NCBI RefSeq assembly: GCF_003143935.1
Contig: NZ_QFRX01000001.1
Span: forward strand, 8,880,283 to 8,944,282
DNA: 64,000 nucleotides
Source of the DNA: Streptomyces sp. Act143
Lineage (GTDB): Bacteria > Actinomycetota > Actinomycetes > Streptomycetales > Streptomycetaceae
Direction of reading: 5' to 3'
A program made the position numbers and the translations under genes. This document shows, in pieces, positions 1 to 8,079 of this stretch. Within the stretch, counting starts at the first letter, position 1. Each line of letters starts with the position of its first letter. The notes below the pieces were generated by a model. That model was given only the letters and a program-made list of their open reading frames with translations, was not told the origin of the DNA and made no database searches.

Positions 1-75
1 CAGATGACGGGGTGCACTCCGGCGCCGCTGGCGGAGATGCGGGCGGTGGGCGAACGGAGCCTCGCGCGCGCGTGA
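1..75 (+). CDS. aroE: 3' end of shikimate dehydrogenase (partial)
   Basis: The first 24 codons read in frame 1 to a TGA at 73-75. The tail contains QMTGCTPAPLAEMR, which resembles the C-terminal helix of actinobacterial AroE (xQMTGxxAPxxxMRAAGE). AroE reduces 3-dehydroshikimate with NADPH, and a position just before aroC-aroK-aroB fits a shikimate cluster. The rest of the gene is outside the window, so the call rests on a short tail and on context. Confidence 0.55.
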   Translation, partial: QMTGCTPAPLAEMRAVGERSLARA

Positions 76-377
76 GACGCCGCCGGGGCGGTGCCGCATT
101 TCCTCATCCGGAATTCTCAAGTCGCATTCCTCCCGTGGCGCCAACTGCGTGGTCACCCTGCACATCAGCGGCTGTGCCGGACACGGGGCAGCCCGGCCCC
201 GCTTGAGCCGTGCTGGTGGATGGCCGTCCGCCTGGTGGACCGGCGGCCGGACATGTCGGTGGGACGTGGGAGGATCGAAGGTGGCGGGCCGGGGCCGCGC
301 ACCTGGTCGCGCCATTGCCGTACGCGAGGACGCGCGTGCGCAGGGCAGTACGAGGGCGCGAGCACTGAGGAGCACCG
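76..377. other. aroE-aroC intergenic region
   Basis: About 300 bases without a convincing gene. Reading frames here lack a ribosome-binding site and family features. A GAGGAG-like Shine-Dalgarno at about 367-373 serves aroC. No clear promoter hexamers or strong hairpin were recognised. Confidence 0.5.
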
Positions 378-1562
378 TTGAGCAGGTTGCGCTGGCTGAC
401 CGCGGGGGAGTCCCACGGTCCCGCACTTGTGGCGACGCTGGAGGGCCTTCCCGCCGGCGTGCCGATCACCACGGAGATGGTGGCGGACCACCTGGCCCGG
501 CGCCGGCTCGGTTATGGACGCGGCGCCCGGATGAAGTTCGAGCGCGACGAGGTCACCTTCCTCGGCGGCGTCCGGCACGGTCTCACCCTCGGTTCCCCGG
601 TGGCTGTCATGGTGGGCAACACCGAGTGGCCGAAGTGGGAGCAGGTCATGGCGGCGGACCCCGTCGACCCGGAGATCCTGGCCGGGCTCGCTCGCAACGC
701 GCCTCTGACCCGCCCGCGTCCCGGTCATGCCGACCTCGCGGGAATGCAGAAGTACGGCTTTGACGAGGCTCGGCCGATCCTGGAGCGTGCCTCGGCGCGT
801 GAGACGGCGGCCCGGGTTGCGCTGGGCGCGGTGGCCCGGTCGTACCTGAAGGAGACGGCCGGCATCGAGATCGTCTCCCATGTCATCGAGCTGTGCTCGG
901 TGAAGGCGCCGCAGGGTGTGTACCCGACCCCGGCCGATGTGGAGAGGCTGGATGCCGATCCGCTGCGCTGCCTGGACGCGGACACCTCCAAGGCGATGGT
1001 CGCGGAGGTCGATCAGGCCCACAAGGACGGCGACACCCTCGGTGGTGTGGTCGAGGTCCTGGCCTACGGCGTCCCGGTCGGCCTGGGCTCGCATGTGCAC
1101 TGGGACCGCAAGCTCGATGCCCGGCTCGCGGGTGCGCTGATGGGTATCCAGGCCATCAAGGGCGTCGAGATCGGTGACGGTTTCGAGCTTGCGCGGGTGC
1201 CGGGTTCCAAGGCGCACGACGAGATCGTCAACACGCCCGAGGGCATCCGCCGGGTCTCCGGCCGCTCGGGCGGTACCGAGGGCGGTCTGACCACGGGTGA
1301 GCTGCTGCGGGTGCGGGCGGCGATGAAGCCGATCGCGACCGTGCCGCGCGCTCTGCAGACCGTGGACGTGACCACGGGTGAGGCGGCGCCCGCCAACCAC
1401 CAGCGTTCGGATGTCTCCGCGGTTCCGGCCGCCGGGATCGTCGCCGAGGCGATGGTGGCGCTCGTCCTGGCGGACGCGGTCGCGGAGAAGTTCGGCGGCG
1501 ACAACGTCGTGGAGACCCGCCGCAACGTCCAGTCCTACCTCGACCACCTGGCCATCCGGTGA
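378..1562 (+). CDS. aroC: Chorismate synthase
   Basis: Converts 5-enolpyruvylshikimate-3-phosphate to chorismate with reduced FMN, the last step of the shikimate pathway (cytosol). The 394 residues match the usual length. Visible signatures are GESHGPAL at residues 9-16, a central RPGHADLAGMQKY block and the RASARETAARV segment. The start is a TTG at 378 preceded by GAGGAG, which gives the conserved MSRLRWLTAGESHG N-terminus. Its GTGA end overlaps aroK by 4 bp, implying translational coupling. Confidence 0.97.
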   Translation: MSRLRWLTAGESHGPALVATLEGLPAGVPITTEMVADHLARRRLGYGRGARMKFERDEVTFLGGVRHGLTLGSPVAVMVGNTEWPKWEQVMAADPVDPEILAGLARNAPLTRPRPGHADLAGMQKYGFDEARPILERASARETAARVALGAVARSYLKETAGIEIVSHVIELCSVKAPQGVYPTPADVERLDADPLRCLDADTSKAMVAEVDQAHKDGDTLGGVVEVLAYGVPVGLGSHVHWDRKLDARLAGALMGIQAIKGVEIGDGFELARVPGSKAHDEIVNTPEGIRRVSGRSGGTEGGLTTGELLRVRAAMKPIATVPRALQTVDVTTGEAAPANHQRSDVSAVPAAGIVAEAMVALVLADAVAEKFGGDNVVETRRNVQSYLDHLAIR

Positions 1563-2071
1563 GCCCTCGCGTGGTGCTCGTCGGCCCGATGGGCGTGGGC
1601 AAGTCCACCGTCGGCCAGCTGCTCGCCGAGCGGCTCGGCGTGGGCTACCGGGACACGGACGACGACATCGTCGCCGAGCAGGACCGGACCATCGCCGAGA
1701 TCTTCGTCGACGAGGGCGAGCCCGCCTTCCGCGCGATCGAGAAGGCGGCGGTGGCGCGAGCCCTCGTCGAGCACGACGGCGTCCTCGCCCTGGGCGGCGG
1801 CGCGATCCTCGACGAGGACACACGCGCATCCCTCGTCGGCCTGCCGGTCGTCTACCTCTCGATGGACGTCGAGGAGGCCGTCAAGCGCACCGGCCTCAAC
1901 GCGGCCCGCCCGCTGCTCGCCGTCAACCCGCGCAAGCAGTGGCGCGAGCTGATGGAGGCACGGCGGCACCTGTACGAGGGGATCGCCACAGCGGTCGTCG
2001 CGACGGACGGCCGTACGCCCGAAGAAGTCACCGAAGTCGCCCTGGACGCACTGGAGTTGAAGCAGGCATGA
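1559..2071 (+). CDS. aroK: Shikimate kinase
   Basis: Phosphorylates shikimate at O3 using ATP. The protein has 170 residues. Walker A is GPMGVGKST (residues 9-17), the shikimate-binding acidic DTDDD lies at 32-36, a glycine-rich LGGGAI loop at about 80, and a lid Arg region follows (RPLL). The GTG start overlaps the aroC stop, and the stop overlaps the aroB ATG (ATGA). The three genes therefore form one coupled unit and are probably made in fixed proportion. Confidence 0.96.
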   Translation: MSPRVVLVGPMGVGKSTVGQLLAERLGVGYRDTDDDIVAEQDRTIAEIFVDEGEPAFRAIEKAAVARALVEHDGVLALGGGAILDEDTRASLVGLPVVYLSMDVEEAVKRTGLNAARPLLAVNPRKQWRELMEARRHLYEGIATAVVATDGRTPEEVTEVALDALELKQA

Positions 2072-3159
2072 GTGAGGCAGTGACGCGGATCCAGGTCGGC
2101 GGCACCGCGGGCAGCGAGCCGTACGAGGTCCTGGTGGGCCGTCAACTCCTGGGCGAGCTCGGTGGGTTGATCGGCGACAAGGCCAAGCGGGTCGCGATCG
2201 TGCATCCCGAGGCGCTCGCCGAGACCGGTGAGGCCCTGCGGGCCGACCTCGCCGAGCAGGGCTACGAGGCGGTCGCCATCCAGGTGCCCAACGCGGAGGA
2301 GGCCAAGACCGCCGAGGTCGCCGCCTACTGCTGGAAGGCGCTCGGCCAGTCCGGGTTCACCCGTACCGACGTCGTCGTCGGCGTCGGTGGCGGCGCGACC
2401 ACGGACCTCGCCGGTTTCGTGGCCGCGACCTGGCTGCGCGGGGTGCGCTGGATCGCGATCCCCACCACCGTGCTGGCGATGGTGGACGCGGCCGTCGGCG
2501 GCAAGACCGGCATCAACACCGCCGAGGGCAAGAACCTCGTCGGCGCCTTCCACCCGCCGGCCGGCGTCCTGTGCGACCTGGCCGCGCTGGACTCCCTCCC
2601 GGTCAACGACTACGTCTCCGGCCTCGCCGAGATCATCAAGGCCGGTTTCATCGCCGACCCGGTGATCCTGGACCTCATCGAGTCCGACCCGCAGGCCGCC
2701 CGCACCCCGGCCGGCCCGCACACGGCCGAGCTGATCGAGCGCTCCATCCGGGTCAAGGCCGAGGTCGTCTCGTCCGACCTCAAGGAGTCGGGCCTGCGCG
2801 AGATCCTCAACTACGGCCACACGCTCGCCCACGCCATCGAGAAGAACGAGCGCTACAAGTGGCGGCACGGCGCCGCGGTCTCCGTCGGCATGCACTTCGC
2901 CGCCGAACTCGGCCGCCTGGCAGGCCGGTTGGACGACGCGACGGCGGACCGTCACCGCACGGTCCTGGAGTCCGTCGGGCTGCCGCTGCACTACCGCTAC
3001 GACCAGTGGCCCAAGCTGCTGGAGACCATGAAGGTCGACAAGAAGTCCCGCGGCGACCTGCTGCGCTTCATCGTCCTGGACGGACTGGGCAAGCCCACCG
3101 TCCTGGAGGGCCCCGACCCGGCCGTCCTGCTGGCCGCGTACGGAGAAGTGGGCGAGTAG
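2068..3159 (+). CDS. aroB: 3-dehydroquinate synthase
   Basis: NAD- and metal-dependent cyclisation of DAHP to 3-dehydroquinate, the second step of the shikimate pathway. The 363 residues start at the ATG that overlaps the aroK stop (MSEAVTRIQV); the same frame is open further upstream inside aroK but that is not used. Signatures are GGGATTDLAGFVAATW for nucleotide binding, KTGIN, and the metal ligands in NYGHTLAHAIE and WRHGAAVSVGM. A strong terminator hairpin follows. Confidence 0.96.
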   Translation: MSEAVTRIQVGGTAGSEPYEVLVGRQLLGELGGLIGDKAKRVAIVHPEALAETGEALRADLAEQGYEAVAIQVPNAEEAKTAEVAAYCWKALGQSGFTRTDVVVGVGGGATTDLAGFVAATWLRGVRWIAIPTTVLAMVDAAVGGKTGINTAEGKNLVGAFHPPAGVLCDLAALDSLPVNDYVSGLAEIIKAGFIADPVILDLIESDPQAARTPAGPHTAELIERSIRVKAEVVSSDLKESGLREILNYGHTLAHAIEKNERYKWRHGAAVSVGMHFAAELGRLAGRLDDATADRHRTVLESVGLPLHYRYDQWPKLLETMKVDKKSRGDLLRFIVLDGLGKPTVLEGPDPAVLLAAYGEVGE

Positions 3160-3212
3160 CCCGCCGAGGAATCGTCCGTGCCCATGTGGCTTGCGGACGC
3201 GGGCACTTAGGG

Positions 3213-3250
3213 CCGTCCCCGGCCGTTCACCAAACGGCGGCCGGGGACGG
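3213..3250 (+). terminator. Terminator after aroCKB
   Basis: A perfect 13-bp inverted repeat, arms 3213-3225 and 3238-3250, with a 12-nt loop, lies 54 bp after the aroB stop. There is no long U tract, as is usual in Streptomyces. It separates the aro unit from the next gene. Confidence 0.75.
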
Positions 3251-3325
3251 TACCGTTCGGTAGGGAGCGGGTCCGCGCCCGTTCCGCCAGCGCCCATTGC
3301 CTTGTACGAGACGGAGTGGCACCGG

Positions 3326-4228
3326 ATGCAGCACGCAGTGGGTTCTCCGCTGCCGCCGCCCCACCAGCCGGGGCACGGACCGGCCGTCGGCTGGTCGCCG
3401 GCCGCACACCACCCGGGTCCCCAGCACCCGGGCGCGCATCAGGGCTCTGCCCCGGTGCCCCCACCGCCCCCGGCCCCGGGTTTCGTCCCACCGTCGCACC
3501 AGCCGCCGCCCCAGCACCCCTCGGCGCCTCCGGCCCCGCCGCATCCGTCGGCGCCCCGGCATCCCTCGGCACCGCCCGCGCCGGACACCACCGGCCATGT
3601 GCCGCTGCCGCCCGGCGGCCCCGTCGGAGTGCCCAGCACCACACCCGCCGCGGCCACGCCAGACCCGACGAACACGACGCTCGCGGTCCTGCTCATCGGC
3701 CCGGCCGGCGCGGGCAAGACCAGCGTCGCCAAGTACTGGGCCGACCACCGCCGGGTGCCCACCGCCCACATCAGCCTCGACGACGTCCGCGAATGGGTCC
3801 GCTCCGGCTTCGCCGACCCCCAGTCCGGCTGGAACGACCACTCCGAGGCCCAGTACCGCCTGGCCCGCCGCACCTGCGGGTTCGCCGCCCGCAACTTCCT
3901 GGCCAACGGCATCTCCTGCATCCTCGACGACGCCGTCTTCCCGGACCGCCCGGTCGTCGGCCTCGGTGGCTGGAAGCGCCATGTGGGCCCGGGGCTCCTC
4001 CCCGTGGTCCTGCTGCCGGGTCTGGAGATCGTCCTGGAGCGCAACGCCGAGCGCTCGGGTAATCGCCGGCTCACCGATGAAGAGGTGGCGCGGATTCACG
4101 GCCGTATGGCGGGGTGGTACGGGTCGGGATTGCCGATCATCGACAATTCGCAGCTGGACGTGCCGCAGACGGCGCAGGTGCTGGACGACGTACTGGCACG
4201 TTCCATCGCCAGCCCGCCCACCTGGTAA
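3326..4228 (+). CDS. P-loop ATP-binding protein with Pro/His-rich N-terminus
   Basis: 300 residues starting at an ATG with GGAG upstream. Residues 1-115 are low complexity, dominated by Pro, His, Ala and Gly (for example PPPPPAPG), and are probably disordered. A compact kinase-like domain follows: strand VLLIG, Walker A GPAGAGKTS at 125-133, ISLDDVREWV, and a Walker-B-like CILDDAVF. The fold resembles the small nucleoside/polynucleotide kinase (AAA_33) group, with Arg-rich ERNAERSGNRR as a possible lid. Substrate unknown. It lies between aroB and the efp region in its own short unit. Confidence 0.75.
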   Translation: MQHAVGSPLPPPHQPGHGPAVGWSPAAHHPGPQHPGAHQGSAPVPPPPPAPGFVPPSHQPPPQHPSAPPAPPHPSAPRHPSAPPAPDTTGHVPLPPGGPVGVPSTTPAAATPDPTNTTLAVLLIGPAGAGKTSVAKYWADHRRVPTAHISLDDVREWVRSGFADPQSGWNDHSEAQYRLARRTCGFAARNFLANGISCILDDAVFPDRPVVGLGGWKRHVGPGLLPVVLLPGLEIVLERNAERSGNRRLTDEEVARIHGRMAGWYGSGLPIIDNSQLDVPQTAQVLDDVLARSIASPPTW

Positions 4229-4297
4229 AGGCCTCCCTTCGTCCCCCGAACGCCCTCCCAACCGGCATAAAACGGGCACCGCTCCTACGCTCGTGTC

Positions 4298-5404
4298 ATG
4301 TCAGAGGTGTACGCGGCCCGCCGCTCCGAACTGAGAGCCCAGTGCAACGCGGCCGGTAGCGCGGCAGCACTGGTCACCCGTCCCGCCAACGTGCGCTACC
4401 TCGCCGGCGCCGCCCCCCAGGGCGCCGTCCTGCTGCTCGGCAGGACCGAGGACCTGCTCGTCTGCGCCGGACCGCCGGAGGACCGTCCCGCCGACGGACG
4501 CCCGGACGAGGCCCTGCGCCTGCACACCCTTCCCCGGGCCGGCGGGGACCCCGCCGTCGCGGCGGCGGACTTCGCCGCGGCGCAGGGCGCGGACTCACTC
4601 GCCGTGGAGGAACACCACCTCACGGTGGCGCGGCACAGGGAGATCCGCTCCGTCGTCCCGCGCCTGCGCCTCGCCGAGCTCGGCGGCGCCGTCGAGCAGC
4701 TCCGCGTCGTCAAGGACGAGGAGGAGATCTCCTGCCTCCGCATCGGCGCGGAGATCGCCGACCAGGCCCTCGGCGAGCTGCTGGAGTCCATCCTCGTAGG
4801 CCGCACCGAACGGCACCTCGCCCTCGAACTGGAGCGCCGCCTCGTCGACCACGGCGCCGACGGCCCCGCCTTCCCGACCTCCGTGGCCACCGGCCCGAAC
4901 TCCGGCCGCCGCGCCCACCGGCCCACCGACCGGCGCGTGGAGGAGGGCGACTTCCTCTCCGTCTGCCTCGGCGCGACGTACCGCGGCTACCGCTGTGAGA
5001 TCGGTCGGACGTTCGTCATCGGCACCTCGCCCGCCGACTGGCAGATCGAGCTGTACGACCTCGTCTTCGCCGCCCAGCGCGCCGGACGGGAGAGCCTGGC
5101 ACCGGGCGCCGCCTACCGTGACGTGGACCGCGCCGCACGCCAGGTGCTGGACTCCGCGGGGTACGGCGAGGGCCTGTCACCCCTGACCGGACACGGCGTC
5201 GGACTCGAAATCGACGAGGACCCGCAGTTGGCCCCCGCGGCCATGGGTAAACTGGACGCTTGCGTGCCGGTCACCGTCGAACCGGGGGTCCACCTCCCGG
5301 GCCGGGGCGGCGTCCGGATCGATGACACGCTCGTCGTACGCCCCGAGGCGGACGGCGGACCCGAGCTACTCACCATCACGACCAAGGAGCTGCTCGCGCT
5401 GTAG
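4298..5404 (+). CDS. M24 (Xaa-Pro aminopeptidase-like) protein, altered metal site
   Basis: 368 residues: a creatinase/prolidase N-domain (1-140) followed by the pita-bread M24 fold. The five usual metal ligands are Asp, Asp, His, Glu, Glu. Here the equivalent positions read C223 (SVCLGA, usually VDLGA), E234 (YRCEIGRT, usually SDxTRT), H299 (GHGVGLE), E328 (VEPG) and D342 (RIDDT, usually RIEDT). Three of the five are therefore changed. The protein may bind a different metal, act poorly, or not be a peptidase. It sits directly before efp, a common place for such genes. Confidence 0.82.
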   Translation: MSEVYAARRSELRAQCNAAGSAAALVTRPANVRYLAGAAPQGAVLLLGRTEDLLVCAGPPEDRPADGRPDEALRLHTLPRAGGDPAVAAADFAAAQGADSLAVEEHHLTVARHREIRSVVPRLRLAELGGAVEQLRVVKDEEEISCLRIGAEIADQALGELLESILVGRTERHLALELERRLVDHGADGPAFPTSVATGPNSGRRAHRPTDRRVEEGDFLSVCLGATYRGYRCEIGRTFVIGTSPADWQIELYDLVFAAQRAGRESLAPGAAYRDVDRAARQVLDSAGYGEGLSPLTGHGVGLEIDEDPQLAPAAMGKLDACVPVTVEPGVHLPGRGGVRIDDTLVVRPEADGGPELLTITTKELLAL

Positions 5405-5462
5405 CTTTCCGCTACGCGTGTGCGCCGGGGTCGTCCACGTCAGTCCAGGAGATTCCGCAACC

Positions 5463-6029
5463 GTGGCTTCCACGAACGACCTCAAGAACGGCATGGTGCT
5501 CAAGCTCGAAGGCGGCCAGCTCTGGTCCGTCGTCGAGTTCCAGCACGTCAAGCCCGGCAAGGGCCCGGCCTTCGTGCGCACCAAGCTCAAGAACGTGCTG
5601 TCCGGGAAGGTCGTCGACAAGACCTTCAACGCCGGCGTGAAGGTCGAGACGGCCACCGTCGACAAGCGCGACATGCAGTTCTCCTACATGGACGGCGAGT
5701 ACTTCGTCTTCATGGACATGGAGACCTACGACCAGCTCATGGTCGACCGCAAGGCCGTCGGCGACGCCGCCAACTTCCTGATCGAGGGCTTCACCGCCAC
5801 CGTCGCGCAGCACGAGGGCGAGGTGCTCTTCGTCGAGCTGCCGGCCGCCGTCGAGCTCGTCATCCAGGAGACCGAGCCGGGCGTGCAGGGCGACCGCTCC
5901 ACCGGTGGCACCAAGCCCGCCACCCTGGAGACCGGCCACCAGATCCAGGTCCCGCTCTTCATCACCACCGGTGAGAAGATCAAGGTCGACACCCGCACGA
6001 GCGACTACCTCGGCCGGGTGAACAGCTAA
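5463..6029 (+). CDS. efp: Translation elongation factor P
   Basis: Rescues ribosomes stalled at polyproline. 188 residues, the normal length, from a GTG start with AGGAG upstream; the frame is open upstream into the M24 gene, but MASTNDLKNGMVL is the conserved N-terminus. Domain I carries the tip loop KPGKGPAF with K33. The PGKGP form, with Pro after the lysine-glycine, is the actinobacterial type thought to work without lysine modification; no modification enzyme gene is nearby. nusB follows after 2 bp. Confidence 0.96.
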   Translation: MASTNDLKNGMVLKLEGGQLWSVVEFQHVKPGKGPAFVRTKLKNVLSGKVVDKTFNAGVKVETATVDKRDMQFSYMDGEYFVFMDMETYDQLMVDRKAVGDAANFLIEGFTATVAQHEGEVLFVELPAAVELVIQETEPGVQGDRSTGGTKPATLETGHQIQVPLFITTGEKIKVDTRTSDYLGRVNS

Positions 6030-6031
6030 CC

Positions 6032-6466
6032 GTGGCTGCCCGTAACACGGCCCGCAAGCGCGCCTTCCAGATCCTCTTCGAGGGCGACCAGCGCGGGGCC
6101 GACGTCCTGACGGTCCTCGCGGACTGGATCCGGCTCTCCCGGACCGACACCCGGCAGCCGCCGGTGAGCGAGTACACGATGCAGCTGGTCGAGGGCTACG
6201 CGGAGCACGCGAAGCGCATCGACGAGCTGATCGCGCAGTACTCCGTCGGCTGGACGCTCGACCGGATGCCGGTCGTCGACCGCAACATCCTGCGGCTCGG
6301 CGCCTACGAGCTGATCTGGGTCGACGGGACGCCGGACGCGGTCGTCCTGGACGAGATGGTGGAGATCGCCAAGGAGTTCTCCACGGACGAGTCTCCGGCG
6401 TTCGTGAACGGCCTGCTCGGCCGTCTCAAGGACCTGAAGCCCACGCTGCGCCGCGAAGAGGCGTAA
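6032..6466 (+). CDS. nusB: Transcription antitermination factor NusB
   Basis: 144-residue all-helical RNA-binding protein that works with NusE in rRNA transcription complexes. Signatures are ARKRAFQILFEGDQRG at the N-terminus, DRMPVVDRNILRLGAYEL in the middle and the C-terminal SPAFVNGLLGRL. The GTG start lies 2 bp after the efp stop, so the two are cotranscribed. Two strong hairpins follow the gene. Confidence 0.95.
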   Translation: MAARNTARKRAFQILFEGDQRGADVLTVLADWIRLSRTDTRQPPVSEYTMQLVEGYAEHAKRIDELIAQYSVGWTLDRMPVVDRNILRLGAYELIWVDGTPDAVVLDEMVEIAKEFSTDESPAFVNGLLGRLKDLKPTLRREEA

Positions 6467-6484
6467 GCGCAGAGGTACGGCATC

Positions 6485-6524
6485 GCCAGGGGGCCCGCAG
6501 CGTGAGTGCTGCGGGCCCCCTGGC
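6485..6524 (+). terminator. Terminator of efp-nusB
   Basis: A perfect 16-bp inverted repeat, arms 6485-6500 and 6509-6524, with an 8-nt loop, begins 19 bp after the nusB stop. It is the strongest terminator candidate on the plus strand here. Confidence 0.85.
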
Positions 6525-6593
6525 GTGTCCGTGCCCGGGAGACCTCCTCAGGAGGCGCATACGTGCCCTGGAGGCACCTCAGGGGCGCAGAAA

Positions 6594-6639
6594 GCCGCCG
6601 GGGTGGCCGGAACCGTGAAGTTCCGGCCACCCCGGCGGC
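6594..6639 (-). terminator. Terminator of bldD (likely bidirectional)
   Basis: A perfect 19-bp inverted repeat, arms 6594-6612 and 6621-6639, with an 8-nt loop, lies 26 bp downstream of the bldD stop on the minus strand. Read on that strand it is followed by TTT. It could also back up nusB termination from the other side. Confidence 0.85.
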
Positions 6640-6665
6640 ACGTTTCTGCTGAGGCGGGAAGCGGC

Positions 6666-7166
6666 TCAGTTCTCCTCGTGGGACACCGCGCGACGCGCGT
6701 CCGCGTCCAGCACGCCCCAGCTGATCAGCTGCTCGGTCAGGACCGAGGGCGACTGGTCGTAGATGACGGCGAGTGTGCGCAGGTCGTCCTGGCGGATCGA
6801 GAGCACCTTGCCGTTGTAGTCACCGCGCTGCGACTGGATCGTCGCGGCGTAGCGCTGGAGGGGGCCCGCCTTCTCGGCCGGCACGTGGGCCAGCCGCTCC
6901 AGGTCGAGGACCAGCTTCGGCGGCGGCTCGGCGGCGCCGCCCGGAGTGGTGCCCGGCAGCAGTTCCTGGACGGGTACCCCGTAGAAATCCGCCAACTCGG
7001 CGAGGCGCTGCACGGTCACGGCACGGTCGCCGCGCTCGTACGATCCGACCACGACCGCCTTCCAGCGTCCCTGGGACTTCTCCTCGACACCGTGGAGGGA
7101 AAGGCCCTGCTGGGTGCGGATGGCCCGGAGCTTCGCCCCGAGCTGTTTGGCGTATTCGCTGGACAT
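6666..7166 (-). CDS. bldD: Developmental master regulator BldD
   Basis: Represses sporulation genes during vegetative growth when dimerised by tetrameric cyclic-di-GMP. 166 residues: an N-terminal XRE-type HTH (about 1-70, including GSYERGDRAVTV) and a C-terminal c-di-GMP-binding domain. The RGD-x8-RQDD ligand signature is intact (RGDYNGKVLSIRQDD). The start is the MSSEYAKQ ATG at 7166; an in-frame ATG five codons upstream gives a less likely start. A palindromic BldD-type operator lies upstream, consistent with the known autorepression. Confidence 0.97.
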   Translation of the reverse strand: MSSEYAKQLGAKLRAIRTQQGLSLHGVEEKSQGRWKAVVVGSYERGDRAVTVQRLAELADFYGVPVQELLPGTTPGGAAEPPPKLVLDLERLAHVPAEKAGPLQRYAATIQSQRGDYNGKVLSIRQDDLRTLAVIYDQSPSVLTEQLISWGVLDADARRAVSHEEN

Positions 7167-7222
7167 ATAGCTCCCCGGCACTGTGTCGACGCGGCAGGCA
7201 CGGGCGCCGTACCGCGCGGCTG

Positions 7223-7242
7223 GTAACTCACTGTGAGGTTAC
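7223..7242 (-). promoter_or_regulatory. BldD autoregulatory operator candidate
   Basis: The near-palindrome GTAACTCACTGTGAGGTTAC lies about 60 bp upstream of the bldD start. Its halves match the known BldD recognition pattern (AGTGA and TCACC-like arms). BldD is known to repress its own promoter; the exact footprint here is inferred. Confidence 0.6.
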
Positions 7243-7373
7243 GCAGCGTTACTCTTCTGCGTCAAGCCGAATGAGCCGCACCGACTCTTCCGAGGTGGCG
7301 GTGGCCGATTAGGCCATGGGGGTGATCAGGCGTGTCCTCGGGGCCTGCTACCGTGGATGGCGCAATTCCGACG

Positions 7374-7409
7374 TCCTTTAAGGTCCGTCCCGTGAGGCGG
7401 AGAAGGAGG
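7374..7409 (+). promoter_or_regulatory. PyrR-binding leader / anti-Shine-Dalgarno hairpin
   Basis: GTCCCGTGAGGC at 7387-7398 fits the PyrR binding-loop consensus (UCCNGNGAGGC). It is enclosed by TCCTT (7374-7378) and AAGGA (7403-7407), which can pair; AAGGA is part of the pyrR ribosome-binding site AAGGAGG (7403-7409). Uridine nucleotide-bound PyrR would then mask the start, as proposed for mycobacteria. A TACCGT -10-like hexamer at 7349-7354 would give a leader of about 60 nt. Confidence 0.6.
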
Positions 7410-7419
7410 TCCGTTTCGT

Positions 7420-8001
7420 ATGGACAAGCAGCAGGACACCCAGCAGGACGCTCAGCCGTCCGATGCGCGGCCCGTTCTCGAGGGCCCCGACATCGCACGC
7501 GTGCTGACCCGCATCGCCCACGAGATCGTCGAACGCGCCAAGGGCGCCGACGACGTGGTGCTCCTCGGCATCCCGACCCGAGGCGTCTTCCTCGCCCAGC
7601 GGCTCGCCGCCAAGCTGGAAGCCATCACCGACCGCAAGATTCCGGTCGGTTCGCTCGACATCACCATGTACCGCGACGATCTGCGTATGCACCCGCCGCG
7701 CGCGCTGGCCCGCACCGAGATTCCCGGTGACGGCATCGACGGCCGCCTCGTCGTCCTCGTCGACGACGTCCTGTTCTCCGGTCGCACCATCCGCGCCGCC
7801 CTCGACGCCCTGAACGACATCGGGCGCCCGCGCGCGGTGCAGCTCGCGGTCCTGGTCGACCGCGGCCACCGCGAACTGCCCATCCGCGCCGACTACGTCG
7901 GCAAGAACCTCCCCACGTCGCTGCGGGAGACGGTCAAGGTCCAGCTCGCCGAGGAGGACGGTCGCGACACCGTGCTGCTCGGTGCCAAGCCGACCCAGTA
8001 G
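7420..8001 (+). CDS. pyrR: Pyrimidine operon regulator / uracil phosphoribosyltransferase
   Basis: 193 residues. It senses UMP/UTP and binds pyr mRNA, and has weak UPRTase activity. The PRPP loop VVLVDDVLFSGRTIRAAL is intact, as is the SLDITMYRDDL segment typical of PyrR. An acidic N-terminal tail of about 20 residues precedes the fold. Strong AAGGAGG lies 11 nt before the ATG and is potentially sequestered by the leader hairpin. First gene of the pyr operon. Confidence 0.95.
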   Translation: MDKQQDTQQDAQPSDARPVLEGPDIARVLTRIAHEIVERAKGADDVVLLGIPTRGVFLAQRLAAKLEAITDRKIPVGSLDITMYRDDLRMHPPRALARTEIPGDGIDGRLVVLVDDVLFSGRTIRAALDALNDIGRPRAVQLAVLVDRGHRELPIRADYVGKNLPTSLRETVKVQLAEEDGRDTVLLGAKPTQ

Positions 8002-8079
8002 CAAGCCGTACGGCACGCCTCGCCTCGGCATGCCCGCACTTGCCCGTAATCTCCCGAACTTCCTTACGGAGCCTGACAG

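Noticed and set aside
165..1829. Long minus-strand frame opposite aroC and aroK
   Set aside because: Arg/Gly-rich composition without motifs; it is the antisense of two clear enzymes.
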